From a bacterium (GTDB lineage Bacteria; Electryoneota; RPQS01), in the NCBI GenBank assembly GCA_018814465.1, contig JAHIZR010000210.1:1-15287 (forward strand): DNA of 15,287 nt, in the 5' to 3' direction. The translations under genes and the position numbers were made by a program. This document shows, piece by piece, positions 14,871 to 15,287 of the stretch (positions within the stretch are counted from its first letter, which is position 1; each line of letters opens with the position of its first letter). The notes beneath the pieces are model-generated. The model searched no databases. It was not told the origin of the DNA and saw only the letters and a list, made by a program, of their open reading frames with translations.

Positions 14871-15008
14871 TGTCATCCTGAACGAAGGCTTTGCGCAGTG
14901 AAGGAATTCTCTTTAATTAGTGCCACTATGAACAAGTTAGGTCGGAGAAGTAAAGAGAGATTCTTCAGGTTGTTGAGGAACAGAAGATCAACAACCTTCA
15001 GAATGACA
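14871..15008. repeat. Second palindromic MITE-like intergenic element
   Basis: Outer arms TGTCATCCTGAA (14871-14882) and TTCAGAATGACA (14997-15008) pair with one mismatch. Inside are TCTCTTTA (14908-14915) with TAAAGAGA (14951-14958) and a perfect hairpin GGTTGTTGA (14968-14976) with TCAACAACC (14988-14996). It is about 138 bp, has no coding capacity, and its right end AGAATGACA matches that of the element at 11732-11911. It lies 46 bp after the barrel gene stop. Confidence 0.75.
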
Positions 15009-15046
15009 TGCCAAATAAACTCGACAGAACAAATAATACACACTAT

Positions 15047-15070
15047 CGGGCGCTTCAGGTGAGGCGCTCG
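15047..15070 (+). terminator. Possible terminator before the last gene
   Basis: CGGGCGCTTC (15047-15056) and GAGGCGCTCG (15061-15070) form a 10-bp stem with two G-T wobbles and a 4-nt loop, followed by CTGTGTTTAAAA. A second small palindrome, TGTGTTT/AAACACA (15072-15086), overlaps the tail. It could end transcription from the barrel gene, although the T-run is short. Confidence 0.4.
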
Positions 15071-15095
15071 CTGTGTTTAAAACACAAGCATTACC

Positions 15096-15287
15096 ATGAC
15101 AGTTGCTCCTGAGACATCGCCGGAACTGGCGGCAGTGCGCGAGTTTGCCGCCGGGGATCGAGTCACCGGGTTTTATCTGGTCACGAAGTTGGAGACGAAG
15201 CCGAAGAAAGACGGCTCGCTGTATTTACTGATGGAGCTGCAGGACTCGAGCGGTCATCTCGACGCCAAGATGTGGGAAGGTTTCGAG
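15096..15287 (+). CDS. N-terminus of an OB-fold protein resembling YhaM-type 3'-5' exoribonuclease, cut by window end
   Basis: The frame opens at the ATG at 15096 and runs 64 codons to the window edge without a stop; an in-frame TAA at 15078-15080 and no other ATG between fix this start. The residues fit the N-terminal OB-fold of YhaM/CBF1-like proteins: the GDRVTGFYLVTKLETK strand pair, KKDGSLYLLMELQDSSGHLDAKMW (about 38-60), matching the family pattern G-x-x-Y-L-x-x-x-L-x-D-x-(S/T)-G-x-(I/L)-x-A-K-x-W. In the family this domain binds nucleic acid and a C-terminal HD domain cuts RNA from the 3' end; that domain would lie beyond the window. No clear Shine-Dalgarno is visible. Another OB-fold nucleic-acid-binding protein remains possible. 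Confidence 0.7.
   Translation, partial: MTVAPETSPELAAVREFAAGDRVTGFYLVTKLETKPKKDGSLYLLMELQDSSGHLDAKMWEGFE

Overview
The window (about 53% GC by eye) comes from a bacterium with an outer membrane. Three secreted proteins end in a type IX secretion (T9SS) type A C-terminal sorting domain (the PNPFN... LGQ/LGR ... SGVYF/SGIYF ... K-hydrophobic-R/K pattern). There is also a FadL/OMPP1-type outer-membrane barrel and at least two lipoproteins. This fits the FCB superphylum and its uncultured relatives (for example Zixibacteria-, Cloacimonetes-, Marinimicrobia- or Electryoneota-like lineages); I cannot resolve the phylum from sequence alone. No plasmid, phage, CRISPR or integrase signal is visible.

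Layout. (1) 1-945, + strand: C-terminal half of an S9 (prolyl-oligopeptidase/acylaminoacyl-peptidase type) serine peptidase, cut by the window edge, followed by a strong bidirectional-type terminator hairpin at 971-1003. (2) 1028-4514, - strand: a secreted AHSA1-like plus dienelactone-hydrolase-like fusion whose catalytic triad appears lost (3417-4514), then a small four-cysteine exported protein (2734-3150), then a secreted right-handed beta-helix protein with a sorting domain (1028-2686). The last two are 47 bp apart, with a perfect hairpin between them. (3) 4515-4991: divergent intergenic region with a promoter candidate for the + strand. (4) 4992-11718, + strand: a tightly spaced set of a roughly 16-repeat propeller-like secreted protein, a lipoprotein with an FN3-like domain and two related C-terminal modules, and a multidomain M14 zinc carboxypeptidase. 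The first and third carry sorting domains. (5) 11719-11978: a MITE-like palindromic element with a 44-bp tandem duplication, directly upstream of argF. (6) 11979-12896: argF, ornithine carbamoyltransferase, the only core-metabolism gene. (7) 12975-14824: a Tyr/Trp-rich lipoprotein translationally coupled to a FadL/OMPP1-family barrel. (8) 14871-15008: a second palindromic element with similar ends. (9) 15096-15287: the first 64 codons of an OB-fold protein resembling YhaM-type 3'-5' exoribonucleases.

The dominant theme is the cell envelope and secretion: peptidases, repeat proteins probably displayed at the surface or released through T9SS, and outer-membrane components. None of the well-known T9SS core genes is seen, except that the FadL/OMPP1 protein belongs to the same family as PorV. 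Three observations stand out most: the apparent loss of every catalytic residue in the secreted hydrolase fusion, the two related palindromic elements (one of which can mislead start calling of argF), and possible RNA-level control around the small four-cysteine exported protein.
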